Assembly: GCA_028290385.1 (NCBI GenBank)
Contig: JAQGJZ010000004.1
Span: 1-9,803, forward strand
Reading direction: 5' to 3'
DNA from: Enterovirga sp.
GTDB taxonomy: Bacteria > Pseudomonadota > Alphaproteobacteria > Rhizobiales > Beijerinckiaceae
DNA length: 9,803 nucleotides
In this document: one piece after another, positions 1-9,275 of the stretch
Position numbering within the stretch: the first letter of the stretch is position 1
How the letters are laid out: the number at the start of each line of letters is the position of its first letter
Position numbers and translations under genes: made by a program
Notes under the pieces: model-generated
Seen by the model: the letters and a program-made list of their open reading frames with translations, nothing else
What the model was told of the DNA's origin: nothing
Database searches by the model: none

Positions 1-1733
1 ATTCCGCCATCGGCGATCTCGAGATCCGCGAGGCCCGCCTCGAGGGCGTCCGCCGCAAGGGTCTTGAGATTGTCCGCAAGCTTTTGGGTCGCGAAGGACA
101 GGGCGGCGCCGCCGATCGGGATCGAGCGCGAGCCGCCGGTGCCGCCGCCGTTCTTGAGCGTCGCGGTGTCGCCCTGCTCGACCTGGATCCTGTCGAGCGG
201 AAGGTCGAGCTCCTGGGAGACGAGCTGCGCATAGGCCGTTTCGTGCCCCTGCCCGCTCGATTGGGTGCCGATGCGCACGAGCGCGGAGCCATCCGGCTGC
301 AGGCTCACATAGGCGCGCTCGCCGGAGCCGCCCGCGCAGGCCTCGATATAGCTCGCGAGCCCCAGGCCGCGCAGCTTGCCGCGGCCGGCTGATTCCGCGC
401 GCCGCGCCGCAAATCCTGCGACGTCGGCCCGCTCGATGGCGCGCCGCATGTGCCCGTCGAACTCGCCCGTGTCGTAGACCTTCCCGGTGCAGGTCCGGTA
501 CGGCATCTGCTCCGGACGGATGAAGTTCAGGGCGCGAAGCTCGGCCGCGTCCCGGCCGATCTCGCGGGCAATGTAGTCCACAAAGCGCTCGATCGCGTAG
601 GCGGCCTCGGGCCGGCCCGCTCCGCGATAGGCGTCCACCGGCAGCGTGTGCGTGTAGTAGCCGCGGATGCGGATATCGATAGTCGGGATGTCGTAGAGGC
701 CCGGCGACATCAGGGAGCCGCCGGTCGGGATGAAGGGCGCGTAGCCGGACAGGTAGCCACCGATATCGGCCTTCAGGTCGACCCGCATGGCGAGAAAGCG
801 CCCGTTCTCGTCCAGCGCCATCTCGAGCGTGTTCAGATTGTCCCGGCCCTGGGCGTCGGCCATGAAGTGCTCGGTCCGCTCCGAGATCCACTTCACGGGC
901 CGCTGCGCCCGCTCGGCCGCGATGGCGGCGAGCGGGTATTCGCGGAACATGAACATCTTGGTGCCGAAGCCGCCGCCGACATCGGGCGTCACCACCCGGA
1001 TGCGCTCGCGCGGCACCTTCAGGATGTCGCGCGCGAGGGTGTCGCGGATGCCGTGGCTGCCCTGGCTGCCGAGGGTCAGCGTCCAGTGTCCGGTCGCGGC
1101 GTCGTATTCCGCGATGCAGGCGCGCGGCTCCAGGTAGTTCGTCACGAGCCGGTTGTTGACGAGCGACAGCGACACCGTCCGGGCCGCCTTGGCGAAGGCG
1201 GCGTCCGTGGCGGCCTCGTCGCCCTCCGCGCAGTCGAACGCGAGATTGCCCGGGACGTCGTCCCAGACGAGCGGAGCGCCGGGCCTGCCGGCCCCGTCGA
1301 TGCCGATCGCGGCCGGGAGCGGTTCCCACGCGACCGGCATGGCTTCCGCCGCGTCCCGGCCCTGGGCTTCCGTCTCGGCGGCGATAAACGCGACTGCATC
1401 GCCGACATGCCGCGCGACCCCGTCCGCCAGCAGCGGATAGGGCGGCAGCGTCATCTGCGTGCCGTCGCTGTTCGTGGCCGGCGCCCCGCAAGGGAGCCCG
1501 CCATACTGGGCGACATCCGCGTAGGTCAGGACGAGCAGGACGCCCGGCATCGCCCGCACGGGCGACAGGTCGCCGATGGTGAAGCGGGCGTGCGCGTGCG
1601 GGCTGCGCACCACCACGGCATAGGTGCAGCCCGCGGGCTGCACGTCGTCGGAATACCGGCCCTGCCCGCTCACCAGCCGCGGGTCCTCGACCCGCAGCGC
1701 CGGCTGACCGATACCGAACTTCATGGGACGCAT
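1..1733 (-). CDS. Molybdopterin-binding large subunit of a xanthine dehydrogenase / CoxL form II-type hydroxylase (3' end outside window)
   Basis: This is the large, molybdenum-cofactor-binding subunit of a cytoplasmic molybdenum hydroxylase; such enzymes usually work with an FAD subunit and a 2Fe-2S subunit to oxidise aldehydes, purines or N-heterocycles. The first 577 codons are visible out of a usual 750-800, so the C-terminal part with the catalytic Glu is off the window. Seen in the translation: an N-terminal GRYSDD and RSPHAHAR stretch typical of the aldehyde oxidase a/b hammerhead domain, RHVGDAVAFIAAE, the glycine-rich VGGGFGTK motif, and AYRGAGRPE at about residues 368-376. AYRGAGR is the form II signature; true CO dehydrogenases (form I) have AYxCSFR with the cofactor-linked Cys, replaced here by Gly. 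It is therefore probably not a CO dehydrogenase. The substrate is unknown. The gene lies 54 bases behind the RND pump gene on the same strand. Start at 1733 is preferred because GGAG lies 8 bases upstream; the Met at 1724 is the alternative. Confidence 0.93.
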   Translation of the reverse strand, partial: MRPMKFGIGQPALRVEDPRLVSGQGRYSDDVQPAGCTYAVVVRSPHAHARFTIGDLSPVRAMPGVLLVLTYADVAQYGGLPCGAPATNSDGTQMTLPPYPLLADGVARHVGDAVAFIAAETEAQGRDAAEAMPVAWEPLPAAIGIDGAGRPGAPLVWDDVPGNLAFDCAEGDEAATDAAFAKAARTVSLSLVNNRLVTNYLEPRACIAEYDAATGHWTLTLGSQGSHGIRDTLARDILKVPRERIRVVTPDVGGGFGTKMFMFREYPLAAIAAERAQRPVKWISERTEHFMADAQGRDNLNTLEMALDENGRFLAMRVDLKADIGGYLSGYAPFIPTGGSLMSPGLYDIPTIDIRIRGYYTHTLPVDAYRGAGRPEAAYAIERFVDYIAREIGRDAAELRALNFIRPEQMPYRTCTGKVYDTGEFDGHMRRAIERADVAGFAARRAESAGRGKLRGLGLASYIEACAGGSGERAYVSLQPDGSALVRIGTQSSGQGHETAYAQLVSQELDLPLDRIQVEQGDTATLKNGGGTGGSRSIPIGGAALSFATQKLADNLKTLAADALEAGLADLEIADGG

Positions 1734-1741
1734 CCGGGCAA

Positions 1742-1745
1742 CTCC
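1742..1745 (-). promoter_or_regulatory. Ribosome binding site of the CoxL-like gene
   Basis: GGAG on the minus strand lies 8 bases before the ATG at 1733 and 17 bases before the in-frame ATG at 1724. This spacing favours the upstream start, giving an N-terminus of MRPMKFGIG. Confidence 0.6.
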
Positions 1746-1787
1746 ATCATGGCTCGTGGCCAGCGTTGTTGCCTCGCGCGTCCTTCG

Positions 1788-4982
<3,195 letters not shown>

Positions 4983-5010
4983 GCGGATGTGCCTCGGGCG
5001 CGGGCGCGCA

Positions 5011-6141
5011 TCATTGTTGCCGGACCGGCGGAAGCTCCTCCCGCTGCGGTGTCACTTTGGCGCCGGGGCGCACGCGCTGAAGACCGTTGATGACGATCGA
5101 CTCGTCGCCGGTCAGCCCGCTCCGGATCAGGCGATACCCGTCGATCTTCGGGCCCGGCCGGACGACCTTGGAGCTGACGCTGCCGTCACCCGCGACGACC
5201 CAGACGATGCGGCGGTCCTGATCGGCCGCGATCGCCTCGTCCGGGATCAGAACGCCGCGATGCGCCGGCGAGCCGGTCACCGCGATCGTGCCGAACAGGC
5301 CGGGCAGCAGGAACATGTCCTTGTTGTCGAGCACGGCCCGCAGCCGGATGGTGCCGCTGGCCTGATCCACCCGGTTGTCGACGAAGTCGATCCGCGCCGG
5401 GCGCTTCGCCTCGCGCTCGTCCGTCAGCCCGACGCGGGCACCGTCCGTGATAGTCTTTCCCGCGCTCGTCGCCTCCGCCTGCATCCGCGAATAGGCCAGG
5501 AAGGAGCGCTCATCGACGTCGAAGTAGAAATGGATCGGGTCCAGCGAGACGATCGTCGTCAGCAGCGTCTCGTTCGCGTTCACGAGATTGCCCTCGGCCA
5601 CGAGCTTGCGGCCGATGCGGCCCGCGATCGGGGCGCGGATGTCCGTGAAATCGTAGTTCAGCTTGGCGTTGCGGAGCGCGGCCTCGGCGTTGTCCATGTC
5701 CGCCCGGGCCGTGATGAAGGCCTGGCGACGCTGGTCGACGAGCTGCTCGGCGATGTTCCCCGTGCGCTGCAGCGATTGTGCGCGCTCGAGGTCCGCCTGG
5801 GCGAAGTTGAGGCGCGCCTGTGCCGAGACGACGCTCGCCTGGGCCTGGTCGAGCGCCGCCTTGTAGGGCCGGCGGTCGATCACCACGAGGGGATCACCCT
5901 TCGCGACGACGGCGCCATCCTGGAATGCGACGCTGTCCAGGTAGCCGGAGACGCGGGCCCGGATCTCGACCGAATCCGTCGCCTCGAAGCGGCCCGTGAA
6001 ATCGTCGTACTCGACGACGTCCTTCACGACCGGCTTCGCGACCGTGACCGGCGGCGGGGGCCCGCCGGGGGCTTGCGCCTCGGCCGCGAGAGAACCCGCG
6101 ATCCAGGCGACAGCAGCGATCGCCCCGAGAAAACGTCTCAT
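5011..6141 (-). CDS. RND efflux periplasmic adaptor (membrane-fusion protein, MexE/OqxA-like)
   Basis: This periplasmic adaptor joins the RND pump to an outer-membrane channel. It has 376 residues, normal for the family. Residues 1-24 form a Sec signal peptide (MRRF, hydrophobic core, AEAQA); there is no lipobox Cys, so unlike AcrA it is probably not lipidated. Domains in order: beta-barrel/lipoyl start with YDDFTGRFEATDSVEIRARV (45-64), lipoyl half with SGYLDSVAFQDGAVVAKGD (65-83), an alpha-helical hairpin rich in Ala, Gln and Arg (about 94-165), second lipoyl half with FTDIRAPIAGRIGRK (165-179) and GNLVNANETLLTTIVS (184-199), beta-barrel containing YFDVDERSFL (206-215), then a membrane-proximal end with SGLTGDESIVINGLQRVRPG (341-360). 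The last motif and the LVSLDPIHFYFDVDER region are close to MexE. An open frame extends further upstream to an ATG at 6513, but that part runs out of frame through the rhodanese gene. The ATG at 6141 has GGAG 8 bases before it and yields the signal peptide, so it is chosen. Confidence 0.96.
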   Translation of the reverse strand: MRRFLGAIAAVAWIAGSLAAEAQAPGGPPPPVTVAKPVVKDVVEYDDFTGRFEATDSVEIRARVSGYLDSVAFQDGAVVAKGDPLVVIDRRPYKAALDQAQASVVSAQARLNFAQADLERAQSLQRTGNIAEQLVDQRRQAFITARADMDNAEAALRNAKLNYDFTDIRAPIAGRIGRKLVAEGNLVNANETLLTTIVSLDPIHFYFDVDERSFLAYSRMQAEATSAGKTITDGARVGLTDEREAKRPARIDFVDNRVDQASGTIRLRAVLDNKDMFLLPGLFGTIAVTGSPAHRGVLIPDEAIAADQDRRIVWVVAGDGSVSSKVVRPGPKIDGYRLIRSGLTGDESIVINGLQRVRPGAKVTPQREELPPVRQQ

Positions 6142-6149
6142 CACAAAGT

Positions 6150-6153
6150 CTCC
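6150..6153 (-). promoter_or_regulatory. Ribosome binding site of the membrane-fusion protein gene
   Basis: GGAG on the minus strand, 8 bases before the ATG at 6141. It helps decide this start over the longer open frame that begins at 6513. Confidence 0.6.
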
Positions 6154-6164
6154 GCGGTCCTGCG

Positions 6165-6192
6165 GCTCGGCAATCCGAGCGCCGGCACCGGC
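6165..6192 (-). repeat. Two adjacent short hairpins between the rhodanese and efflux adaptor genes
   Basis: On the plus strand GCTCGG-CAAT-CCGAGC (6165-6180) is a perfect 6-bp stem with a 4-base loop, and directly beside it GCCGG-CA-CCGGC (6181-6192) is a perfect 5-bp inverted repeat. In transcription order both follow the rhodanese stop and precede the adaptor's ribosome binding site. There is no T-run after them, so they do not look like a standard intrinsic terminator. They could lower read-through or protect mRNA ends, or be chance in GC-rich DNA. Confidence 0.35.
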
Positions 6193-6205
6193 CTGGGTCC
6201 TGGGA

Positions 6206-6529
6206 TCAGCTGTCGCCGCGAGCGACCGCGCGGCCGGAGGTGAACCACTCCTTGAATCCGCCCGGGTAATGCTCCGACCAGGACAACCCGGCGGCTTGGC
6301 AAAAGTCGATGGCGGTCTTGGACCGCACGCCGGCCGCGCAGGAGAACACGACGCGGCCGGTGCTCGGCAGGCCCTCTGCATCGAAGGCCGAGAGCGGCAT
6401 GGACAGCGAGCCCGGGATGTGGCCGGCCGCGAATTCATGCGGCTCGCGCACATCCACAAGGACAATCGAGCCGTCCTGCAGCCCGGCCTCGAGATCCTCG
6501 ACGCCGACGTCACGAATAGAGCTGGTCAC
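6206..6529 (-). CDS. Single-domain rhodanese-like sulfurtransferase
   Basis: A 107-residue cytoplasmic protein with one rhodanese domain, the size of GlpE/PspE-type enzymes; no signal peptide is seen. Such proteins accept a sulfane sulfur as a persulfide on the active-site Cys and pass it to cyanide, thiols or partner proteins. The domain shows DVREPHEF (26-33), GHIPGS (36-41), the active-site loop CAAGVRS with Cys64 (64-70, fits CxxGxR), and the late YPGGFKEW motif (88-95). All key residues are present, so it should be active. The start is GTG at 6529, with an AAGG-type Shine-Dalgarno about 10 bases upstream; no other start codon lies between it and the upstream in-frame stop. It is 64 bases ahead of the efflux adaptor and may lead the same transcript, although the two short hairpins in the spacer make that uncertain. 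Its physiological acceptor is unknown. Confidence 0.93.
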   Translation of the reverse strand: MTSSIRDVGVEDLEAGLQDGSIVLVDVREPHEFAAGHIPGSLSMPLSAFDAEGLPSTGRVVFSCAAGVRSKTAIDFCQAAGLSWSEHYPGGFKEWFTSGRAVARGDS

Positions 6530-6590
6530 GGAGGGGAAACCTTTTGATCCGCGAGGACGTTTCGGCCCGCGCGGTGCGCTGCAACAATTC

Positions 6591-6627
6591 GTGGCTCAAA
6601 CTCTCTCAGGCAACGATCTTCAGCCAC
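6591..6627. repeat. Weak inverted repeat in the divergent intergenic region
   Basis: GTGGCT (6591-6596) and AGCCAC (6622-6627) are complementary arms of 6 bp separated by 25 bases. It lies just beside the stronger palindrome at 6631-6650. It could form a stem in an untranslated leader of the rhodanese transcript or be chance. Confidence 0.25.
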
Positions 6628-6630
6628 TCT

Positions 6631-6650
6631 GATGTGCGCCAGCGCACATC
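6631..6650. promoter_or_regulatory. Perfect 20-base palindrome, candidate operator
   Basis: GATGTGCGC-CA-GCGCACATC has two perfect 9-bp arms around a 2-base centre. It sits in the 174-base gap between two divergently oriented genes, 101 bases from the rhodanese start and 53 bases from the plus-strand small gene. Inside it is TGTG-N8-CACA, the geometry of CRP/FNR-superfamily sites, although the CRP consensus has TGTGA/TCACA rather than TGTGC/GCACA. The regulator is not identified and no regulator gene is adjacent. Symmetry this long in a short non-coding gap is unlikely by chance. A hairpin in RNA is the alternative, since either transcript could carry it. Confidence 0.6.
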
Positions 6651-6652
6651 GC

Positions 6653-6682
6653 AGGATAGGGCTGCCGAGCTCCTGAGGTCAT
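6653..6682 (-). promoter_or_regulatory. Possible promoter for the rhodanese-efflux transcript
   Basis: On the minus strand ATGACC (6682-6677) and TATCCT (6658-6653) each match 4 of 6 bases of the sigma-70 -35 and -10 consensus, with an 18-base spacer. Transcription would start near 6646, inside the palindrome at 6631-6650, the position expected of a repressor site. The match is weak and rests on pattern only. Confidence 0.25.
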
Positions 6683-6703
6683 CGGCGGGGAGAACGCGAT
6701 CAC

Positions 6704-6949
6704 ATGATGGACGGGCAGAGTTCGGCGCAGTGGATGCCGGTGGAGAGTGCGCCCAAGGACGAGCCGATCCTGGTCTATACACGGCCATGGGGCGCGATCG
6801 TCGCCGTTCTCAGCACCGAGTTCGGCGAATGGCTGTCGCGGATGCAGGTCCCGGTGTCGATCCGCGAGGAGCACGAGTTGCCGACGCATTGGCAGCCGCT
6901 TCCCTCGCCCCCGCCCGGACTGGAGCCCGAACCCGCCGGCGCCGCCTGA
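6704..6949 (+). CDS. Small DUF551-like protein of unknown function
   Basis: An 81-residue protein, the only plus-strand gene in the window. The pattern is an early WMPVESAPKDEPILVY (10-25), a central short beta-rich part with EFGEWL (39-44), and THWQPLPSPPPG (62-73) close to the end. A tryptophan near the start, 'P.d...vLvY', and a final 'tHWqPLP.PP' is the layout of DUF551 proteins, which are common in phages and proteobacteria and have no known function. There is no signal peptide or membrane segment. The tail (after about 68) is rich in Pro, Glu and Ala. GGAG at 6689-6692 lies 11 bases before the ATG at 6704; a second ATG follows directly at 6707. It is divergent from the rhodanese and convergent with parC. 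Overlapping frames in the same stretch have compositions of random Arg/Pro/Ala-rich shadows, so this frame is preferred. Confidence 0.72.
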   Translation: MMDGQSSAQWMPVESAPKDEPILVYTRPWGAIVAVLSTEFGEWLSRMQVPVSIREEHELPTHWQPLPSPPPGLEPEPAGAA

Positions 6950-6985
6950 GCGGGCGGCTCGGCTCGGCACATCCGAACGGGCTTC

Positions 6986-7020
6986 GCGCGCCGGGGGCTG
7001 CCGACCGCCCCCAGCCGCGC
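6986..7020. terminator. GC-rich hairpin between convergent genes, possible bidirectional terminator
   Basis: GGGGGC (6993-6998) pairs with GCCCCC (7007-7012) around an 8-base loop, and an outer GCGCG (6986-6990) pairs with CGCGC (7016-7020) across a small internal loop. It lies between the stop of the plus-strand small gene (6949) and the stop of parC (7035), where transcripts from both sides end. No clear T-run follows on either strand, so intrinsic termination is uncertain. Confidence 0.4.
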
Positions 7021-7034
7021 ATCCTCGAGCCCCC

Positions 7035-9275
7035 TCACCCGAAGGTGTTGGTCTTCGGAAAACCCTTGGGCGGCAGGCGACCGGCTTCGGCGCGGTTGCC
7101 GATCCAGTCGCGCAGTTCGGCCGCCGGCACGGTCCAGGTCCGGCCTGACGTGTCCTTCCAGGTGAGGCCGTTCTCCAGCATGAAGACCTTGGCGTCGGAG
7201 ACGCCGCCATCCTTGTAGCGCTGCAGGCGCACGCCCTTGCCCCGGCTCATCTCGGGCATCTGGCCGATCGGGAACACGAGCAGCTTCCGATTCGCCCCGA
7301 CGATCGCGACATGGTCGCCGGCCGCCTCGACGGCCACGATGGCGCGCTCCTTGCCATCCACCCCGAGCACGTTGCGCCCCTTGCGGGTGTTCGCCACGAG
7401 ATCGTCGGAGGTCGCGATGAAGCCGCGCCCGTCCGACGCCACGAGGAGCAGCTTCGCGCCCGGCTTGTGCGGAAAGGCCGTAACGACATCGGCCCCGTCG
7501 TCGAGATCGGCCATCAGGCGGATCGGGTCGCCGAAGCCGCGCCCGCCCGGAAGTTTCGACGCTTCCAGGGTGAAGAACTTCCCGTTCGTCGTCATGACCA
7601 GGATCTTGGAGGTGGTCTCGGCGAAGAAGGACGTCTTAAGCGTGTCGTCGCCCTTGAACTGGACCGTCCCGAGATCGGCGACATGCCCCTTCATGGCCCG
7701 GATCCAGCCTTTTTCGGACACGATCACGGTCACCGGCTCGCGCTCCACCATGGCTTCCGCGACGTCGATGTCGCCGAGGTCGGGCGCATCCGCGAAGGTG
7801 GTGCGGCGCTTGCCGAGGGGCGTCTCCGGCCCATAGGCCTTGCGGGTCGCGCGGATCTCCCAGGCGACCGTCTTCCACTGCTTGGCGTCCGAGCCCAGCA
7901 GCTCCTCGATCTCGCCCTTCTCCTTGGTGAGCTGGTCGAGCTCCGTCTTGAGACCCTCCTCCTCCAGCTTGCGCAACGCGCGAAGCCGCGTGTCGAGGAT
8001 CGCGTTCGCCTGCAGCTCCGTGAGGCCGAAGAACCGCATCAGCTCGACCTTGGGATCATCCTCCTCGCGGATGATCTTGATGACCTTGTCGAGGTCCAGG
8101 AAGATGATCAGCAGCCCGCGCAGGATCTCCAGGCGCCGCTCGATGGCGGCGAGCCGGTGCTTGGAGCGCCGGATCAGAACGTCACGGCGGTGGTCGATCC
8201 ACTCGCGCAGGCACTCGACGAGGCCGAGCACCTTCGGCACCTTGCCGCCCGACAGCACGTTCACGTTCAGCGGGATCCGGGCCTCGAGCTCCGTCAGCCG
8301 GAACAGCGATTCCATCAGCATGGTCGGATCTACGGTCCGCGAGCGCGGCTCGAGCACGACCCGGACATCCTCGGCCGACTCGTCCCGCACGTCGGCGAGC
8401 AGCGGCAGCTTCTTCTCGTTGACGAGCTCGGCGATCTTCTCGATCAGCCGCGACTTCGGGATCCCGTACGGGATCTCGGTCACGACCACGGCCCATGTGC
8501 CGCGGCCGGTATCCTCCTTCGACCAGCGCGCCCGCACCCGGAACGAGCCGCGGCCGGTGCGATACGCCTCCTCGATGGCGTCGCGCTTGTCGACCACGAT
8601 GCCGCCGGTCGGGAAATCGGGGCCCTGCACGAGCTGGCACAGGTCGGTCGAGGTCGCCTTGGGGTGGCTGATCAGATAGAGCGCCGCGTCGCAGAGCTCG
8701 GCCGCATTGTGCGGCGGGATCGAGGTCGCCATGCCGACCGCGATGCCCTGCGAGCCGTTGGCGAGCAGGTTCGGGAAGGCCGCGGGCAGGACGATCGGCT
8801 CCTCCGTGGTGCCGTCGTAATTGGGCCGGAAGTCGATCGCGTCCTCGTCGATGCCGTCGAGGAGGCGCCGCGCGACATCCGTCATGCGGGCTTCGGTGTA
8901 CCGGTAGGCGGCCGCGCTATCGCCGTCGATGTTGCCGAAATTGCCCTGGCCGTCGACGAGCGGGTAGCGCGAGGCGAAATCCTGCGCCAGGCGCACGAGC
9001 GCGTCGTAGATCGCCTGGTCGCCGTGCGGGTGGAACGAGCCCATCACGTCGCCCACGACCTTGGCGGATTTCTTGAACGGCCCGCCGGGATTGAGGCGGA
9101 GCAGGTTCATGCCGTGCAGGATCCGGCGGTGGACCGGCTTCAGCCCGTCGCGCGCATCCGGCAGCGCCCGGTGCATGATCGTCGACAGCGCGTAGGCGAG
9201 ATAACGCTCCTCCAGCGCATCGCGCAGGTTCACGATCTCGACGCCGTCCTCCGGCGGATCGATGGGCTTGTTCAT
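7035..9275 (-). CDS. parC: DNA topoisomerase IV subunit A
   Basis: The DNA-cleaving subunit of topoisomerase IV, which with ParE separates linked daughter chromosomes. It has 746 residues, normal for ParC. Residues about 10-460 form the breakage-reunion core: [17 protein letters not shown] (37-53), [12 protein letters not shown] (81-92), [13 protein letters not shown] (107-119), the catalytic Arg125-Tyr126 in AYRYTEARM, and Ile186 in [10 protein letters not shown], equivalent to the DNA-bending Ile. The coiled-coil gate contains [23 protein letters not shown]. The C-terminal beta-pinwheel (about 490-746) lacks a GyrA box (QRRGGKG) and carries [16 protein letters not shown] (676-691), which supports ParC rather than GyrA. 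Gln87 stands where quinolone-sensitive GyrA/ParC have Ser; Asp91 fills the second site. The start ATG overlaps the recO stop as ATGA, so translation is probably coupled. No strong separate Shine-Dalgarno is seen. Confidence 0.97.
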   Translation of the reverse strand: MNKPIDPPEDGVEIVNLRDALEERYLAYALSTIMHRALPDARDGLKPVHRRILHGMNLLRLNPGGPFKKSAKVVGDVMGSFHPHGDQAIYDALVRLAQDFASRYPLVDGQGNFGNIDGDSAAAYRYTEARMTDVARRLLDGIDEDAIDFRPNYDGTTEEPIVLPAAFPNLLANGSQGIAVGMATSIPPHNAAELCDAALYLISHPKATSTDLCQLVQGPDFPTGGIVVDKRDAIEEAYRTGRGSFRVRARWSKEDTGRGTWAVVVTEIPYGIPKSRLIEKIAELVNEKKLPLLADVRDESAEDVRVVLEPRSRTVDPTMLMESLFRLTELEARIPLNVNVLSGGKVPKVLGLVECLREWIDHRRDVLIRRSKHRLAAIERRLEILRGLLIIFLDLDKVIKIIREEDDPKVELMRFFGLTELQANAILDTRLRALRKLEEEGLKTELDQLTKEKGEIEELLGSDAKQWKTVAWEIRATRKAYGPETPLGKRRTTFADAPDLGDIDVAEAMVEREPVTVIVSEKGWIRAMKGHVADLGTVQFKGDDTLKTSFFAETTSKILVMTTNGKFFTLEASKLPGGRGFGDPIRLMADLDDGADVVTAFPHKPGAKLLLVASDGRGFIATSDDLVANTRKGRNVLGVDGKERAIVAVEAAGDHVAIVGANRKLLVFPIGQMPEMSRGKGVRLQRYKDGGVSDAKVFMLENGLTWKDTSGRTWTVPAAELRDWIGNRAEAGRLPPKGFPKTNTFG
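9272..9275 (-). other. ATGA stop/start overlap joining recO and parC
   Basis: The bases ATGA on the minus strand contain the parC ATG and the recO TGA. This arrangement normally lets a ribosome ending recO start parC, and fits the weak Shine-Dalgarno before parC. Confidence 0.9.

Noticed and set aside
1590..1610. Inverted repeat GTGCGC-N9-GCGCAC, similar to the arms of the palindrome at 6631-6650
   Set aside because: It lies in the hydroxylase coding sequence over the conserved RSPHAHAR stretch and is explained by codons there; the spacing also differs from the intergenic site.
5011..6513. Longer adaptor protein starting at 6513, apparently fused to upstream sequence
   Set aside because: The extra 124 residues run out of frame through the rhodanese gene and look like random sequence. 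The ATG at 6141 has a good ribosome binding site and a signal peptide.
6541..6700. Riboswitch-like look of the rhodanese leader (CTGAGA on the minus strand)
   Set aside because: The CTGAGA string recalls the TPP element, but the other conserved TPP blocks are missing and the downstream genes are not thiamine-related.
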